Below are positions 61,301-64,000 of a DNA stretch of 64,000 bases, piece by piece (the stretch's first letter is position 1; every line of letters starts with the position of its first letter). Both the position numbers and the translations under genes were made by a program. This DNA is from Dromaius novaehollandiae (taxonomy: Eukaryota > Chordata > Aves > Casuariiformes > Dromaiidae): assembly GCF_036370855.1 (NCBI RefSeq), contig NC_088117.1, forward strand, positions 9,176,001 through 9,240,000. The letters run 5' to 3'. A model generated the notes under the pieces. The model was not told where the DNA came from, did no database searches, and was given only the letters and a program-made list of their open reading frames with translations.

Positions 61301-64000
61301 CTTCCTGCTTGGATAGGCAATGAAGAGCGTGAAAAGAAATTCAACAACTCTCACGCTGAGAAAGCGACTTCCAGTCTCAAGACATTCAATTAGACAGCTG
61401 GCACAGCTGTGACACATGCACCTCAAACCTGGCTGTCTCTGCCTCTTCCCCCAAACTCCACAGGCTTGGGCTGCGGTTCTTACTGTTATTCTCATCACTT
61501 GCTCTTTTCCTCTCCAAAACCTCTTTGAAAATGCTCATGTCTTGTGACACCTGTACTAAAGTCATTTGCCTGTTTAGACCAACTCCCCCCTGCAGCTACT
61601 ATAAACTTCCTTGCCAGGCTGTCTTGTCTCATTGCTGCATCACCATCCTCTTGTCCTTTCTGACCCAACTGCTTTGATGGTTTCCTCTCCCTTTTCTCAT
61701 CCAGCTTCAGTGTTTCCATCAGGGGACAATTCCTGCCAGGCTGCTAACCACCGCTCCTCTGGTGTCCTTCCACTCCTTTATCATCCGCACACAAACTCTT
61801 TCTTCTGCTACTCCTTCAGTGCCCCCATTCCTGTTGGGAATTCTTTATTCATGATGCATCATAAACAAAGATAACTTTTTTCAAATACCTAGATGATTTC
61901 AAACTGCCATGGGATAAGTGAGGGTAAAAGGGGCAAAACTGAAGCTCTTGAGTTACGTGCAGTTCATCAATCTTGGGGCTACAACACGTGACAAGCAGCA
62001 GGGAGCTTCAGCCCTGCAGCGTCTCTGCACCACGAATCCATGGGGGTGGGAGGAAACAAGCCAGCCTGGATGGACTGTAAGGGACAAATCCTCTAAGCTA
62101 TCTTGGGCCAAGTTTCATGCTCATCTTAGCCCAACCTTGCAGTGGAGAAGCAACACAACATGCATTTGAAAGAGCTGAAAGGCTCAACCTCAAACCTGAA
62201 GGAAGGCAGCCTTCCTTTTTTTCATGCAAGTTAGCTTATTTTTGACTTTGCTAGGAATGTTATTTTGGTCATAGAGAAATTACTTTTCGTTATTTAGTGG
62301 ATGCAAAAGATTAAGTCATATGCATAAATAATCTAGAAGCATTTACATATAAACACAGAGTGGCCTGCTTCAAAAGCATATGCACGTATTGCTGTATCAA
62401 ACACTTAACCATCTGCACTTATCACTCACAAAAGGCCAAACCTGGTACAGCACTTAAGAGGGCATGTTAAGGAGTTTGGACAGTTCTCTACGAGCCAAGA
62501 CAGAGTGTTTACGGGTTGGATTTACAAAGACATTTAGAAAGCTGAGGCTGTGATTCACAAATTTTCAGTCCTCAGCAGCAATAGTGACATAAGGTATTAC
62601 TGATACATCACCTTCCCCAGGCTGCAAAGTACAGCCTCCTCAAGCGTGCTGGACTGGAGAGCTGGATCAATGAACTGATCTGGCCAAAAAAAAAAGTATC
62701 AGTTTAAAATCGAAACCAATTTCATAATTCAGCTCAGTAAGTGGCGGCACACACTCTGAGCCAGCACAATTAAGGCTGAGAGCAAACAGCATGGGCCAGG
62801 ATTACTCTAGATTGGCATCATCCTATTATTGTACAACAAAATAGTGTTTTATGGTAAAATGGGTTATTTATAACATACTGTTTATAGAGCAGATGTAGTT
62901 CTGCGTTCTTCAGTGCCACTGTGAATCCACTGATAAGTGACATGGTCTACACACGCGAGGAACATCCTCAAAGGCATGAGCTGACAGCACAAACACACGT
63001 GGAGCTTCTCATGCCACATTCTAACAAACTGGAAAAGCTGCCCTCAAATCAACTCAAACAGTCTCCAGACTTCTACACATTTACATTAAAATATGAACAT
63101 CTCCTTAATGCACACTGAAAACATGCATTTTCTCAGTGCATAGTTTTGCTTTGTCTTTAAGTCATAAGAACAAAAAGACTTCTGTTCACAATATCAATAT
63201 CCAGTGTGCCACCTTAAATAGTGTACCTTTAAGGAAATGTTGAAGTTAGAAAGAGGGACCGACCTTAGTCAAATTTGCACAGACATTTTTAATACTGTTG
63301 AAACCGCTTCCTTTTGTACTTACGTGGAACATCCTTCAAAATGCCTCAACTTCACAGTAGTAATCAAGGGAAGAATATGGACATCAAAATGTGTGAATGC
63401 TGGTTAACAAAATAAGCCTGCATCTGCTTTACAGTCATTACTAGGATCTTGTCTGAGCTTGCTACTGGTCCACGTGCTTTGTGCAAATCATCATCTTTTA
63501 TACATACCTTGAAAGGAAGAACAACACTAACCATGCCACATCAGTAGTAACAGAATTTCAGAGGCAACACTTCACAGTACACTTGTTCGTAAAATTAGAA
63601 GCTGCTCCACAATCTAACAATAAATGCTAACAGCAGTAATTTGGGGGGGCTTGGATGTGTTACATGAGCATTCATCTCCAAAGATGGTTCCTGAATTACT
63701 CCCAACTCATCAAGCCATTTGTATCCCACCTTGTAGCCTAAATGTACACATGGACACAGATGTTTCCCTACTGTAAAGCTACGGCAATGGAACTGCTCAG
63801 GAGAAACTCGGGCTGAGAGATTCAGCTGGCCTTTACAGAGAACTGTCTGCAGGTAAAACAAACCATTCTCCCCACCGGAGTATCAGAGATGGATAATCCC
63901 CATCCTCTCCATCACCAGGAGCTTAGCAGAGCTCATCTCAGGCTGCTCAGCTCTACGTTGCAATGTGAAACCAGCTACCTTTCATGCACTTACCAGTGAA
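55358..64000 (-). other. MED27: MED27 intron 3 (partial)
   Basis: At least 8.6 kb of AT-rich intron. I searched by eye on the minus strand for exon 3 (expected to encode the KRSANQMG...LVLPPQ region) and did not find it. It holds a (TTTG)n tract (56025-56043) and a T run (60357-60369). A donor-like CTTAC near the right edge is not preceded by MED27 coding sequence. Confidence 0.8.
56025..56043. repeat. (TTTG)n microsatellite
   Basis: Four tandem TTTG units in MED27 intron 3. Confidence 0.85.

Larger units (their letters stand above)
23795..64000 (-). other. MED27: MED27 gene, 3' half (exons 4-8)
   Basis: MED27 is a subunit of the Mediator complex in the nucleus, which couples transcription factors to RNA polymerase II. 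Five exons in correct order encode 151 residues, equal to residues 161-311 if the usual 311-residue vertebrate length applies. All junctions have AG acceptors and GT donors, and the frame runs through to the stop. Introns here are 2.5, 8.8, 7.0 and 12.4 kb plus more than 8.6 kb of intron 3. Exons 1-3, which should encode about residues 1-160, were not found and must lie beyond 64,000. Exon numbers assume the eight-exon human structure, recalled from memory. Transcription runs towards RAPGEF1, tail to head. Confidence 0.95.

Noticed and set aside
63970-64000. Donor-like CTTAC at the right edge as a possible MED27 exon 3 end
   Set aside because: The adjacent sequence (TTCACTG on the minus strand) does not fit the expected end of exon 3, which should finish with CA to complete a glutamine codon with exon 4.

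Overview
The window is nuclear DNA of a vertebrate, most likely a bird; a crocodilian or turtle cannot be excluded. The grounds are two recognisable vertebrate genes with spliced exons and GT-AG introns, a very CpG-rich promoter, degraded MIR- and CR1/L3-type repeats, no mammalian Alu or L1 elements, and gene spacing much tighter than I recall for human 9q34. Most open reading frames in it are chance frames in GC-rich, repetitive or intronic DNA. Real coding sequence totals under 0.5 kb.

Both genes are on the minus strand. At the left end (about 1-2,270) is the CpG-island promoter and first coding exon of RAPGEF1 (C3G, a guanine-nucleotide exchange factor for Rap1). The exon encodes MSGKIEKA, with its splice donor at 1641-1646, and the rest of that gene lies off the left edge. 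The right-hand 40 kb (about 23,795-64,000) is the 3' half of MED27, a Mediator subunit. Its last five coding exons lie at 55264-55357, 42800-42907, 35727-35768, 26830-26907 and 24175-24309. They give 151 residues that join in frame and match the C-terminal half of vertebrate MED27. The first three exons lie beyond 64,000. The order and strand (RAPGEF1 promoter next to the MED27 3' end, both minus) match human 9q34.

Between them lie about 21.5 kb with no gene I can support. The part from about 9.4 to 17.2 kb is unusually CpG-rich for intergenic DNA. It holds a 23-bp minisatellite (11220-11663), two perfect MAF-recognition palindromes 26 bp apart (12434-12472), a homeodomain/TALE motif cluster (12717-12788), two separate 20-bp triplications, and long G and C runs. 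It looks like a regulatory block or an unannotated non-coding transcription unit, but nothing in the sequence proves either.

The MED27 introns are AT-richer. They contain decayed interspersed repeats (a MIR at 33671-33912, another candidate at 51351-51465, a CR1/L3-like 3' end at 46549-46670), several long A/T runs, and a short palindrome of paired RBPJ-like sites (49984-50006). I found no CRISPR array, tRNA, rRNA, virus or clearly new biological system. The most distinctive items are the tandem MAREs, the minisatellite and the CpG-rich intergenic block.
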